Shown: in pieces, positions 12,875 to 53,045 of the stretch | How positions within the stretch are numbered: position 1 is the first letter of the stretch | Layout of the letters: every line of letters starts with the position of its first letter | Translations under genes and position numbers: made by a program | Assembly: GCA_035578155.1 (NCBI GenBank) | Contig: JAPWDM010000005.1 | Location: forward strand, 47,634,954-47,698,953 | Direction: 5' to 3' | Source of the DNA: Brachynemurus nebulosus | Taxonomy: Eukaryota; Arthropoda; Insecta; Neuroptera; Myrmeleontidae | Length of the DNA stretch: 64,000 nucleotides | Notes under the pieces: model-generated | The model's input: the letters and a program-made list of their open reading frames with translations, nothing else | Databases searched by the model: none | Told to the model about the DNA's origin: nothing

Positions 12875-12880
12875 AATAAA
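12875..12880 (+). terminator. Poly(A) signal AATAAA of the Sec12 gene
   Basis: AATAAA lies 52 bp after the Sec12 stop codon. It faces the poly(A) signal of the opposite gene only 14 bp away. Confidence 0.7.
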
Positions 12881-12894
12881 TTGGAATGATGGAC

Positions 12895-12900
12895 TTTATT
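12895..12900 (-). terminator. Poly(A) signal AATAAA of the four-repeat CNG-type gene
   Basis: On the minus strand AATAAA lies 26 bp after the stop codon (12926-12928). With the Sec12 signal at 12875-12880, the two mature 3' ends should abut or overlap by tens of bases. Confidence 0.65.
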
Positions 12901-12925
12901 TTAATATGTGTTTTATTTTATCGAT

Positions 12926-15900
12926 TCACATGAATATAGCTTCTGTTTTATAAATATTATATTTAGTAGCGATGAAGAAGTCTAACAGGTATGTCCAATC
13001 CTCTCGATTTAAAACAATTATGGTCGTATTTGTTTCAGCAACGTAATGACAATCATGAGGCAAGTTTTCATAAAGTCCTTGTTTAGATCCAAATATTTTC
13101 CCTTTCGATAAATGTTTTACATAGGTTTCATCACCCAAAATATCACTCTGTATCACAATTACTTTTCCTTCATCAATAAAATACATACAATTGTTTTTAT
13201 CACCCTTATAACAAATATAGTTGCCAGGAAAATAAAACACCCTTTTCATTTGAGCGACCATTTGTCGAAGAAAATCTGGATGGCATTTTTTAAACAGTGA
13301 ATTTCCTTCCAAATATTTCAAATAGAGACAATTTAATATGGCTTGTTGTAAGTAAAATGGTGTAACGTAAAATAATATTGGGTAATTAGAGCCACGATTA
13401 AATTTCCAAAATTTTCGAAAATATGTCTCTGTTCGATCTAGTAAACAAGGCGATAAATCATGTTTACGAAAAAAGCTTAAAGTATGATTCATCCGTAATT
13501 CAAACATGTCTTTTGAAGCCGTCCAAGCTTCTAATGCAATATAAGAATCCGTCACAATGACCGCGATTATTAAATGTCTTAATAGTATAAGTATGATAAA
13601 AACCGCCAGAGTTAAACTTGATATTGGTTTAAAATCATACATTAAACTATTTGTAAATGTATTGATCAGTATGTATAAAAAATCATGATATATTTTTAAT
13701 TTTATTTGACTGTTCGATTCTGAAATTGCACACCGCTTTGGTGGTTCAAATCCATTTGTATCCAAACAAGTAATTAATAAAACGAAACATGTTGTCGTAT
13801 GAAAATATACTGTAAGAAAAATGAATATGTTTACTAGTTGTACCAGAAGAATATGAAAAGTTAATTTATTCCGGTAATGAATAAAATAATTTATGACATA
13901 TTTTACACGTAATAATTTCAAAAATCGGGAAACTACTAACAAGTACCACTGATCTTTAACAGAGTCATAGGGTATAAGTCTGATTAAATCAAAAGGTAAT
14001 ACAGTAAGTAGATCAATTTTAAAATCAATTAAACTTACGTCTCCAGTCCGAAAAATATTTTTAAAGGCTAAATAATTCAAAATAATTTTTACTATATTAA
14101 AAACGTCGATAATATATTGTATTGTTATAAAAGGTACCGATATTTCTAAGGTCGCCTGCTGATATGTTTCCATAACAAATGACAGTAGCCCGTAAAGAAA
14201 AATTTCCACTAATTTCCATGCAATGAAAAGTTTGAAATTTGTAATTATAACTGGTGTTTTTGTTATCCAACGACAATACTTATATGCGATCTTCCTTACC
14301 GACATTTGTACATGATTCATTTTATTATTGGTACGTGCTGCTGTTGTTGATGGCGTCACATGTCGATTAAATGGCGCGTTATTAAGAAAATCTATATTAT
14401 ATAATACTTGCATTTTAAAGTCTCGACGAAAATCGGGAAAATTATTTAAAATTTCATAAAATTTTTCGGTGGAAATTTTTAATAGTTGAACATTTCCACA
14501 TGCGATGTATGTTAATGTTAATCTTACTTGTTTTACTTCATCTAAATTCCCGAAAATACTTCCAGGTGTGAGAGTTATTAATTTCTCATCATCTGGACCG
14601 CCAACGTTAATTTCCCCGTCATAAATTAAATAAATATTTGAATTAACATCATTAACTTGTGCTACCACTTCTGAATCTGGCACAATTAGTAACTCTGTTT
14701 CAATAAGCATTGTTCTAATAAACATTTCTTCAGCCGGTTTAAATATACAAGATTTTAAAAATGTTTGACCATAGATTGAATAGTAAATTTCTTGCTTTAA
14801 AGCGTACGGAAATCGTTTAATGACTGCAAAAGTATTTAAATTTTTTTCGGTTTTCCAATAAGATTGAAGATATTGATGTACTGTATCACGTAATTCTTGT
14901 GGAATATGAGGATGCGATAAAAACTTGAAATAATATTTCATTTCTTCGTGAAATATGATCACATATCTTGCTGCATGACTTTTTGTTGACATAATTAAAG
15001 ATATCAGATAAACTCGTCCAAAATAACCGACTAAATACAAGATAATTGCGATTATGAAAGTCAGATTAGTTTGTATGACAAAAATATCAAAACTCGAGGC
15101 CGTTAGCATCACAGTTGCTGAAAATAATCCATGCAGATAAATTTGATTAATATCAAATGGTGGGGTGATTTTCAATTTATAAACCCAGGAATCTGTTCTA
15201 CAAATAATATGTTCCGTAAAATTTGTCGATTTTTGGACATTGGGACCAAACTCGCAAACATGTAATATAAAATATCCAGTTGTAGCGATTAAGATACTTA
15301 AAATAAAAATTATACTTAAAAACAATTTAAGCAAATTGGATACAGGTAATATTTCTGTAATAAATTGAAAAAAGTTTATAGCCCGGTATGACAACAGCGG
15401 TCGATTAATTTTAAAATAGACTGAGGAGCGATTAAACTGTTGTAAAGGAATCACACTAAGAAGATCAGTGAGAAAATTATGACTTAAATAATTTTTGGCT
15501 GTGTAAATAGGATGCGTTATAAGAATCCCATTTTCGTCGTAATATTGCACGTAAAATTGTAAACAAATTGTCATGATGGTTGACAAATCCAAAAACCAAG
15601 TTAAGTAATAAAAAATACAATCGTGACAATGATTGACCAGTGGATTCATGTTAATAATTACTGTCAAATAAGCAACAATACCTTGACAAATTTGCCAGTA
15701 AATAAAAAATGAACTTGATGGCGAAATTGTACGTTTAAATAAAAAAAATTTCGTAAACCAAAAATATTCTAACTGATCAAAAACTTTCAAATATTCAGCA
15801 GTACTTTCAATCTCTTTATTTTCATCATTTTTTGTTTTTAAATGTTCGACCACCATCTTGTTCTTATGTTTATAAAATGACGAGTTTTGCCATTGTGACT

Positions 15901-18736
15901 GACACAAGTTCAAAGTATTGTGCAATATTTTCATTTCGAGTGGAAATTTTGAAAATATTTTCATGATTCGATCATACTTTATGGAAATTGTATAACAATC
16001 GGTACAGGTAATAACTGTGTTTAAGACTGGAACTTGTAAAAATGTTTCAATTATTGCGACGCTATCACCGACAAAAAGATTGGTTTTTGACGGTAAGATC
16101 ATACAGGAACCTAAGGCAATTATGTAAATCGTCTTCGGCAGAGATCCTGCATAACAAAGAACCGAATCTTTTGGCAAAATATATACTTCCATTACATTTA
16201 TCAATTGTTCGTGAAATTCGTCAGGTAAATATTGAAAAATGGGTTCTTTGGCAAGAAAGTTCGAAAAACAAACGAAATTTGCCATTTTAATAGAGTCATT
16301 TGGTAAGTCATGTAAGAGAAAATTGTTTTGATTCGAATAATGTCCAGTCGACTGATTTATTTGGACAAAATCTTTGATATTTTTCGACAATAGTTCTTTG
16401 TTTGAATAACTTTTTGGGATTAGGTTTAGAATACTATTTGTCATCGCACTATTAACTATATTTTGGGCTGTGTTGCTAATTTTTGTGGCACAAATAGTGG
16501 TGAAAATAAAAATATATAAAATAAGTGTAATAATTCTTAAAGCAGTTACGAAAACAAATGTAATATTAAAGACTTTACCAAAATTAGATACGTAACCAAT
16601 AACATCTTGTAATATTAAGAGATAGATTTCCCAGTAAGGCTTATGTTTACCCCGATTTTCTAGTTCGAACAAGTAAATAATGGTTGCAGAAGTATAAACT
16701 AAAAGCATCAAATAAAACATGTATTTGATCCATAAATTTTCTTCAAGACATTCGATTTTCTTAAGTTTATTAATATTTCGAATTAACTTGTAGATTTTGA
16801 GTAATCGATTCACTTTTTGTAAAAGATGCGTTGTTGGAGATGAAACTCTTGAGATCCATAACCAAACCAAATCAATCGGAATTGCAGCCAAAAAATCAAT
16901 TATGAAATCAAAATTTTGAAAACGGCAATAAGCTATTTCACTGACCGTCATTAGGATCTGATACCCTCGTTGTGTTACTACAGATATTTCGATTATCACA
17001 TCCAAAATAAACGCAACACTAATTCCAATTTCTAAAGACAGCAGCCACCATGGTTTTTGGTAAAGGGGTAAAACAAGTACAGTTAATACCATAAGAGTAT
17101 TGATAAATTTCGTCCAAACGGGTAAAAAGGCGCAATCAGGGTGAATAACATACGGAAAATTTGATTTTGCAAAGAACTTGTCATAAGTATATATTTTATT
17201 TAAATTAAATTTGTGCATTTCTTTTAAAATTTCTAATTTGTCTTCAATATCAGTTATATCACTCGATTGAACGCGGCTACCGGCTTCACTTTCGCCAATA
17301 ATTTCGTCTGATGTATCTATATATTTTTGGTAACGATTTTTAACCTTTTTGATCGTCGTCATCGCCGCTGGTCGAATTCTTTTCTTTAAGTCTTTCAGAT
17401 TTTTAGTAACACGCTTCAAAATCCATTTATAATGAAACGGATATTTTTTACGAATTTTGACAAATTTGTGACGATACAAACAGTATATTTCACAAATAGT
17501 ATTTGTAACAACAGTCACGTTACTTCTTTGTGATAATACTAGGGTAGTTTCGCCCAAACAACTTCCAGGACCAAGTGATAAAATTGATGTTTGATAATCC
17601 TCCTTTGAAAGCACATTGATTGCTCCACTAAATACGTAGATCATTTTATCTTTCATTTTGTTACGTTCAAAAATAATTTCATTCTTGTCCAACCAAACAA
17701 TATCAATTTCATTTGATAGTTCACGCAGAAATGCAAAATCCATGTAACGAAATAGCGAAGAATGTGAGAAAAATGGCCAGTATACATCTAAAAGTAATTC
17801 TGAATATGTTGCTGATGGAAGAATTCCGTTTTGTGTTTTTAAAAATGAATATTTATTTAAAATCCAACAATTTTCGTAAAATTTTATTGTATCTTTTATC
17901 ATGCGTTTGGAGGGAAGTAGTTTTTGTAGTGTAAATATTCTTCGTTGTAAAAATTTGCAAAAATTTTGCAAAGGGGATCGTTCATGAACTAATTTGGATA
18001 TTATGATTGGTATAATGAACGCATGGACTACCATTGAAGATGAAATTGTCAAAATTGCTATTACTGTTGCGTTATTTACCCCATAGTTGATGTTTCGTAA
18101 CGTTAGGATTGTGATACTCTTATAAAATGCATACAGGAATTTCTGAAAATTTGAATCAAACCATTTAAGTTTTCCCAGTCTGGTTGTATGCAGACAAATT
18201 ATTGAGACAAATATAAATACAAAATAATAGTAACCAAATTGAAGGCCATACTGAAAAATTTTCGATCGTCCAACTTCTTTGCCACGTGTAATAAGAAAAT
18301 CAATTACAAAAACTATTTTAAAACATCGAAGAAAATTTGAAGCAATCATGTTTTCCCACATTGTATGCTGGTGATGTTGTAATGCCGGAATTGTATAATT
18401 AAATGGTATAATACTGATCACTCCAACACCAATTACCCATTTTGATGGTATTGACTCTTTGCTGTAGGATGAAATTCTCAGGAAAGCCAGGATACACATA
18501 TGAAACATTACAATCAGTGTTAAAAGCATACCAATGAATGAAATTTGATAATTTTTATTTTCATCATGTTCTGTGAATAATGCTTCGCTTAAAATTACCG
18601 CGAATTCAATAGTAATCCCAATGTACAGAGGAATGTACCATGTGGGATTGAATGGAAGTGTTAGGAAAGTTTTCCGTAATGACCTTTCCTTGTTTGAGAT
18701 TAATGTTGTTGCGTCTTCTTTTCCCGTTTCAATCAT
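12926..18736 (-). CDS. Four-repeat cyclic-nucleotide-gated-channel-like protein
   Basis: One uninterrupted frame encodes 1936 residues: four tandem units of voltage-sensor-type membrane segments, pore loop, C-linker and cyclic-nucleotide-binding fold, starting at about residues 20, 535, 1000 and 1500. C-linkers with an aromatic YxxxxW-type helix are clearest in units 3 and 4. In place of the K+ filter GYG the pores read NYG (217-219), GYV (714-716), SFD (1215-1217) and MYD (1699-1701). Only unit 1 keeps the phosphate-binding cassette (GE 395-396, R404). Unit 3 has FGNLDE and units 2 and 4 have lost it. The start is supported by an in-frame TAA 36 bases upstream and the context CAAAATG. Four-repeat CNG proteins are known from CNGK of sea urchin and fish sperm, but those keep GYG. 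Conduction and ligand binding are open. The absence of introns over 5.8 kb is odd and could reflect a retrocopy origin. Confidence 0.88.
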   Translation of the reverse strand: MIETGKEDATTLISNKERSLRKTFLTLPFNPTWYIPLYIGITIEFAVILSEALFTEHDENKNYQISFIGMLLTLIVMFHMCILAFLRISSYSKESIPSKWVIGVGVISIIPFNYTIPALQHHQHTMWENMIASNFLRCFKIVFVIDFLITRGKEVGRSKIFQYGLQFGYYYFVFIFVSIICLHTTRLGKLKWFDSNFQKFLYAFYKSITILTLRNINYGVNNATVIAILTISSSMVVHAFIIPIIISKLVHERSPLQNFCKFLQRRIFTLQKLLPSKRMIKDTIKFYENCWILNKYSFLKTQNGILPSATYSELLLDVYWPFFSHSSLFRYMDFAFLRELSNEIDIVWLDKNEIIFERNKMKDKMIYVFSGAINVLSKEDYQTSILSLGPGSCLGETTLVLSQRSNVTVVTNTICEIYCLYRHKFVKIRKKYPFHYKWILKRVTKNLKDLKKRIRPAAMTTIKKVKNRYQKYIDTSDEIIGESEAGSRVQSSDITDIEDKLEILKEMHKFNLNKIYTYDKFFAKSNFPYVIHPDCAFLPVWTKFINTLMVLTVLVLPLYQKPWWLLSLEIGISVAFILDVIIEISVVTQRGYQILMTVSEIAYCRFQNFDFIIDFLAAIPIDLVWLWISRVSSPTTHLLQKVNRLLKIYKLIRNINKLKKIECLEENLWIKYMFYLMLLVYTSATIIYLFELENRGKHKPYWEIYLLILQDVIGYVSNFGKVFNITFVFVTALRIITLILYIFIFTTICATKISNTAQNIVNSAMTNSILNLIPKSYSNKELLSKNIKDFVQINQSTGHYSNQNNFLLHDLPNDSIKMANFVCFSNFLAKEPIFQYLPDEFHEQLINVMEVYILPKDSVLCYAGSLPKTIYIIALGSCMILPSKTNLFVGDSVAIIETFLQVPVLNTVITCTDCYTISIKYDRIMKIFSKFPLEMKILHNTLNLCQSQWQNSSFYKHKNKMVVEHLKTKNDENKEIESTAEYLKVFDQLEYFWFTKFFLFKRTISPSSSFFIYWQICQGIVAYLTVIINMNPLVNHCHDCIFYYLTWFLDLSTIMTICLQFYVQYYDENGILITHPIYTAKNYLSHNFLTDLLSVIPLQQFNRSSVYFKINRPLLSYRAINFFQFITEILPVSNLLKLFLSIIFILSILIATTGYFILHVCEFGPNVQKSTNFTEHIICRTDSWVYKLKITPPFDINQIYLHGLFSATVMLTASSFDIFVIQTNLTFIIAIILYLVGYFGRVYLISLIMSTKSHAARYVIIFHEEMKYYFKFLSHPHIPQELRDTVHQYLQSYWKTEKNLNTFAVIKRFPYALKQEIYYSIYGQTFLKSCIFKPAEEMFIRTMLIETELLIVPDSEVVAQVNDVNSNIYLIYDGEINVGGPDDEKLITLTPGSIFGNLDEVKQVRLTLTYIACGNVQLLKISTEKFYEILNNFPDFRRDFKMQVLYNIDFLNNAPFNRHVTPSTTAARTNNKMNHVQMSVRKIAYKYCRWITKTPVIITNFKLFIAWKLVEIFLYGLLSFVMETYQQATLEISVPFITIQYIIDVFNIVKIILNYLAFKNIFRTGDVSLIDFKIDLLTVLPFDLIRLIPYDSVKDQWYLLVVSRFLKLLRVKYVINYFIHYRNKLTFHILLVQLVNIFIFLTVYFHTTTCFVLLITCLDTNGFEPPKRCAISESNSQIKLKIYHDFLYILINTFTNSLMYDFKPISSLTLAVFIILILLRHLIIAVIVTDSYIALEAWTASKDMFELRMNHTLSFFRKHDLSPCLLDRTETYFRKFWKFNRGSNYPILFYVTPFYLQQAILNCLYLKYLEGNSLFKKCHPDFLRQMVAQMKRVFYFPGNYICYKGDKNNCMYFIDEGKVIVIQSDILGDETYVKHLSKGKIFGSKQGLYENLPHDCHYVAETNTTIIVLNREDWTYLLDFFIATKYNIYKTEAIFM

Positions 18737-18854
18737 TTTGATAATTAATTTTTGGATAATTGACGTTTTTTAAACTAATTCAAGCATATCTGATTTCCAT
18801 GGTTTTTGGCAAATTTACAAATTATAACTTGGTTATTGGATAAAATAGTTGTGA

Positions 18855-20555
18855 ATGGAAGCTCCTGAGTACCTAATAAACTTCATCATGGACTGTCAAC
18901 TGGAAAACCAAACCCAATTCCAAATTGGTATAAATAAGTCCAAGAAAATTACCATCAAAAGGGGTTTGATGCAAGGCGCCCCCTTATCACCACTCCTCTA
19001 CAACATCGCAACTAACCATATCCTTGATGAAATAACGGAACACGGTTTTACCCAGGCAAACGGAGTAAAGGTAATCGAAAACCACAAAGTATCAGCATTA
19101 GCATTTGCGGATGACATCGGTCTGACTAGCCATACCGTAAATGGGGCAACTGCTATGTACGAATTAATTGAAAACCGTCTAACGGAGTTAGGGATGAACC
19201 TGAATCCCACAAAAACGCAAGCGATCCATATAAAGACAGGCAAAATCCATGATGGGCAAATCAAAATTGGGGAAACAATCATTCAACCTGTTTCAAATGA
19301 AAGTGAATTTCGCTACTTGGGAGTCAACCTCCGCGATGGAGTCATACTGAATAAGGAAGTCATGATGAAAGATCTTACTGAAAAAATAAATAAAGTTGTC
19401 AATTCACCGTACATCAAAGCAAATCAAAAAATTAATATTCTGAACACTTACATCTGGCCCATGATGACATACGGCATCCAAATGACCCCCATAGACAAGT
19501 GGAATGTGTCGTTCATTAAAGATCTTGACATAATCATCCGATCGGCTGTGAAACAAGCCCTTGACCTGCCAAATGACACTCCTGATTCAATGCTATATGC
19601 CGCAAAAACCAGCCGAGGACTGCAAATCTTCAAAGCGGCATGGGAAATCCAAATCCAAAAGATCAACCTATGCAACACCCTCATGAATCTGGACGATGAC
19701 CTCGTGAAAAGGGTAAGAAACCTAAACGAGGAGGTAGATGCGTGTATGGCGGCTCTAGAAATTACCAGACCAGGGGAAGGAAAAATAGATGTGAAAAAGG
19801 TGAGAGAAGAACTAAGGGACAAAGAATTCAGAAACTGGGCGGGAATGAAGCTGAGAGGAGCAGGAGTAAGCTCATTCAACCAATATAAACCCCACAACAA
19901 ATGGCTAACCCCAGAAGAGGGACTAACGAACAGCGAATACACCGACTTACTAAAAATGTGCACAAATTCGGCACCCGTAAGGGGCATTCCTGGACGGTCG
20001 ACCGACGGGGCTCTCTGTCGCCGATGCTCTCTCCCCGAGACCATCGAGACCCAAACCAACAAAAGAGAGACTCTGAGCCACGTTCTGGGCGATTGTTCAT
20101 TTGGAAGCCTCCCCCGAAATAACCGACACAACAGAATCCGGTCTACTCTAGCAGATGCCATGCGCCAGAACAACTGGGAAGTGTATGAAGAGGTTCCTGG
20201 AGTTGCTCAAAACGGATCAAGCCGCAGAATAGACATCATAGCCATCGACAGGAAAACTAAAAAAGCGTTCATAATAGATCCCACGATCAGATTTGAAACG
20301 GGAGAGAACCAGGCTCAGGAAGTCGACAAAGAAAAAAAGGACATATACATACCGACAATTGAATACTACAAGGAAAAATACGCCGTGGATTCAATTGACA
20401 TAATAGGCCTACTTGTGGGAGCTCGTGGCACAATTACAAATTTCTTCAAAGACTTTTGCATCCAATTCAAGATCCCTGAAACCACCATCAAAGCTATAGC
20501 ACAACTCGCCGTCAGAGGATCAATCAGCATTTTGAGAAACCACCTCTACAATTAA
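18855..20555 (+). pseudogene. R2-like non-LTR retrotransposon ORF, 5'-truncated
   Basis: The open frame of 566 residues starts inside the reverse transcriptase. RT motifs QGAPLSP (40-46) and FADD (84-87) are present, but the upstream fingers and motif A with its catalytic aspartate are missing. In-frame TGA stands directly before the first ATG. The C-terminus has a CxxC...HxxxxC finger (about 388-413) and a restriction-like endonuclease region (RIDIIAID about 457, FIIDPTIRFE about 472), as in R2-clade elements. Full-length R2 proteins exceed 1000 residues, so this is a dead 5' truncation from incomplete reverse transcription. The remaining frame is intact, suggesting a fairly recent insertion. 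R2 itself targets 28S rDNA, and no rDNA is seen here. It lies about 120 bp upstream of the CNG-type start codon, in divergent orientation. Confidence 0.88.
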
Positions 20556-20880
20556 AGAGAGAAACCGACGCATACCAAGAAACTAAGCCCCAATAAAAAT
20601 AAAATAAAAAAAAGAAGAAAGACTGTCGACGCAAATAAACTTTTCCATCCCAGCTCGGAGCCAGCACCCACCACAATTCGATATCCTTCGTCGGAACGGC
20701 GGCCTGCCAGTGCGGTAGGAAGGTGTCAACGTTGATTTAGTAGTAGAAATTAAGCCTTACATAATTGATTAAATATTTTATTTTTTACCACCCAGATAGC
20801 GTAGCCGCATCAGCCACTTACCAATAGTCTGAGACGAGATATCCTAGGGTGGCAAAAGAGCAAAAGAAAGGATTTCTACA
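20556..20880 (+). mobile_element. Probable 3' untranslated region of the R2-like element
   Basis: The sequence after the stop codon is less AT-rich than its surroundings, for example GTCGGAACGGCGGCCTGCC. It contains CCACCC and GGGTGG pairing near 20790 and 20850. The composition drops back to background after about 20880. No poly(A) tail marks the exact end. Confidence 0.45.
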
Positions 20881-21039
20881 AGGAATCATTTTGACTGCAA
20901 AAATGCCAAGTTCAAAGGCAAATTACCCTAATTTAACCAATCACTCCACTACAATTAAGTGGTATACCATTCATATTGGTTATATTAAGTTTCAAAATTA
21001 TGTAATAAAAAATGTATAGCTTTAACAAAAATTATGCAT

Positions 21040-21900
21040 AAGGTAACGGGCCTAGTTTCTGACCTTTTAAGAGTGACGGCTGAGGTTAAACGACAGTAAT
21101 AAATATAAGTTTCAACTTAAGAGACAATTAATAATTTTATCAACTAGTTTATGGCTTTCAAAATAAAGCCATACAAGTAAAATAATTATTTGAATTGAAT
21201 TAATAATTTAAATTAATGTTTTAAAAATTGACAAAAAGGACCCAGTTTCTGACCTTCAAAATTTCTCATGTGACAGTTTCTGACCCTGACAGTGGCCTAG
21301 TTTCTGATCCTTAAATTTAAAAATACAGTTTTTTAAAATTTAATTTATAAATAATTTTTTATTGATAAAAATGAATGTTTAATGTAATACGTTATGAAAA
21401 ATAACAAAAACTAATCGAAGATAACTATAAATAACAAAATAACTAACAAAAACTGGTTAGAATTTAACTGGGCCATACCACTTTAGAAGTGAGCCTAGTA
21501 ATTGACCCTCATACTTCAATAATAAAAATCATTCTAAGGTATTTTATAAATATTTTAAAATAAATTTTAAACAAATATTAACCTGCTCATATATTTTTAA
21601 TTAAGTTTTCATACTTACATGATGAATATTGCACAAATCAAAATGAGTACTTTGTAACATAAACTGTTAAGAAATTACCAAAAAAATAGTGTTTACACAC
21701 ATTTTAAACTTAAAAATTTTTTTTTATTTAGTTAATATATTCTAAACTTTTTAAATTGCTGTTCATTAGACACAGAATAGATTACTTTAAATTAAGAATT
21801 TATTTTTTTTCTTATTTAAAATATAGTTTTTTTATTAATTTATAACAAAGTTGAAAAGTTCAGAAACTGGGCCAGGGTCAATTACCGGGTCTTTTACCTT
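21040..21900. mobile_element. Non-autonomous element with repeated CCTAGTTTCTGACC motifs
   Basis: The left end AAGGTAACGGGCCTAGTTTC and the reverse complement of the right end, AAGGTAAAAGACCCGGTAAT, are related terminal inverted repeats. Internal copies of C(C/T)AGTTTCTGACC occur near 21050, 21242, 21273, 21297 and, inverted, 21860. TA lies next to the ends. The interior has no ORF. Confidence 0.5.
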
Positions 21901-22210
21901 ATAAATTATATATTTAAAATACAGAAAGAATCAGGTCTACTCAAAATAATAATCTTAAAACCGCCTCTGTTCACAACGCTTGTTCACTCTGCTCAGGCTG
22001 ATATGTAAGTACCTAAGCATATATTATATTCCTCAATATGATCAGTATTTATGTGTTTAACGCATTACAATGTATTCAGTCATGCTTCACACTTATAGCA
22101 ATGTACAATAGTTCATAAAAACACTACTGAAATGTTAATTTTTAATTAATAGAAAATAATTTAATTGTCATTCCTAACTTAAATGATTCAATAAAATTAA
22201 AAAAAAATAG

Positions 22211-50266
<28,056 letters not shown>

Positions 50267-50701
50267 TTAATGGAGGAAGATCTGTTTTATTATATATTAT
50301 AGGGACCATTGTTTTCAAAAGAATATTCCATAATTTTAACTATGTAGCTTATTATTATTATGAGTGAATTGTGATAATTCTTATTTTAAATGAGTGACAT
50401 TTTTACACTAGAAACCAGTTTTGATTTTTAGATAGCTTAGCAAATAGACTTATAAGTGTTAATTTCATGACATAATATTATGTACGTATATTATTGTCTA
50501 TAATACTTCAAGAAGAAGTCATTTTAACAGTTATTAAGTGTTGAAGTTAATGTCAATATTTGCTTTATAAATTTTTTGAAAAATATTTTATTCTCAATTT
50601 CATCTAGTCTTTATTATTTTATTTGTCGTTCAACGTACAGAGATCTTTGTACAATATTTTTTTTAATTTTTTGTGTTGTATTAGTTATTTACTTTTAATG
50701 A

Positions 50702-50707
50702 AATAAA
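50702..50707 (+). terminator. Possible poly(A) signal of the receptor gene
   Basis: AATAAA lies about 440 bp after the receptor stop codon, a usual 3' UTR length. I saw no better AATAAA closer to the stop. Confidence 0.4.
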
Positions 50708-50929
50708 TATGAAATAGTTAAAAAAATCAAATATTTTTCTGGATTTCCTAAAATGTTTATACTCAGTGGTAGCATATCTCCTTCGAAGGCCCAGCGTGGT
50801 CTCTAATGCCAGGTCTCTTATATTGGATAGGAAAAGAAACTGACGGAATAAAACAAATATAAAGTGCAATTAGTGACAGTCGCAGAGGAGGAGATATGAA
50901 GGATAATCCCCCCCCCCCCGAAATATCAA

Positions 50930-52438
<1,509 letters not shown>

Positions 52439-52441
52439 TTA

Positions 52442-53045
52442 CGCTCCTTTCAAATTGTACGGTTTTCGCCGTACGGTAAAAACCATACGATTTTTGGCCG
52501 TGGTACTATAGCTTTCACATTACACGGCTTTTTGCCGTTGTAAACTGAATATCTTCATTTGATTTACATCATACAAGTAACAAGTGTGATTAATGTTAAT
52601 TCTATAATTCAGAGGAAATAGAAATTAGGATTATTTATTAACACACTCTTTGAAGATCTGAAGAATGACAAAAATAGATTTTTCAGCTATTTTCGGATAT
52701 GATTAGTCAATTTCATCTTCTTTGTTTAATTACTTGGCGAACTTAAGGATTTGTCAAAACGTCAAAACACACAATTTCGAAATTACATACAATCTGTTAA
52801 AATTTTGGTTATATTATTCAACATTAGTTTTATCCATTTCACAAATAAAATTAATAATTAACATGAAATTCAACAAAATAATGTTACTGCCGTACGTTAA
52901 AAAACCGCCTAATGTGAAAGCATCCATTTAATTACATACACTACTGAATTAAAAACGCCGTACGGCAACCGTCAAGTCCAGTGGCAAGAGACGGCTGCTA
53001 CTCTTCTTCGCTCCACGGCAAAAACCGTATAATGTGAAAGGAGCG
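52442..53045. mobile_element. Harbinger-like MITE, copy 2
   Basis: The 604-bp relative of 4617-5278 has the same CGCTCCTTTCA ends and TTA on both sides (52439-52441 and 53046-53048). Shared interior includes CACACAATTTCGAAATTACA and ACGCCGTACGGCAACCGTCA. Compared with copy 1 it has lost part of the right sub-terminal region. Confidence 0.8.

Noticed and set aside
19448..20173. 241-codon ORF antisense to the R2-like frame
   Set aside because: It is the mirror of a real coding region; the plus-strand frame has all the reverse transcriptase and endonuclease motifs.
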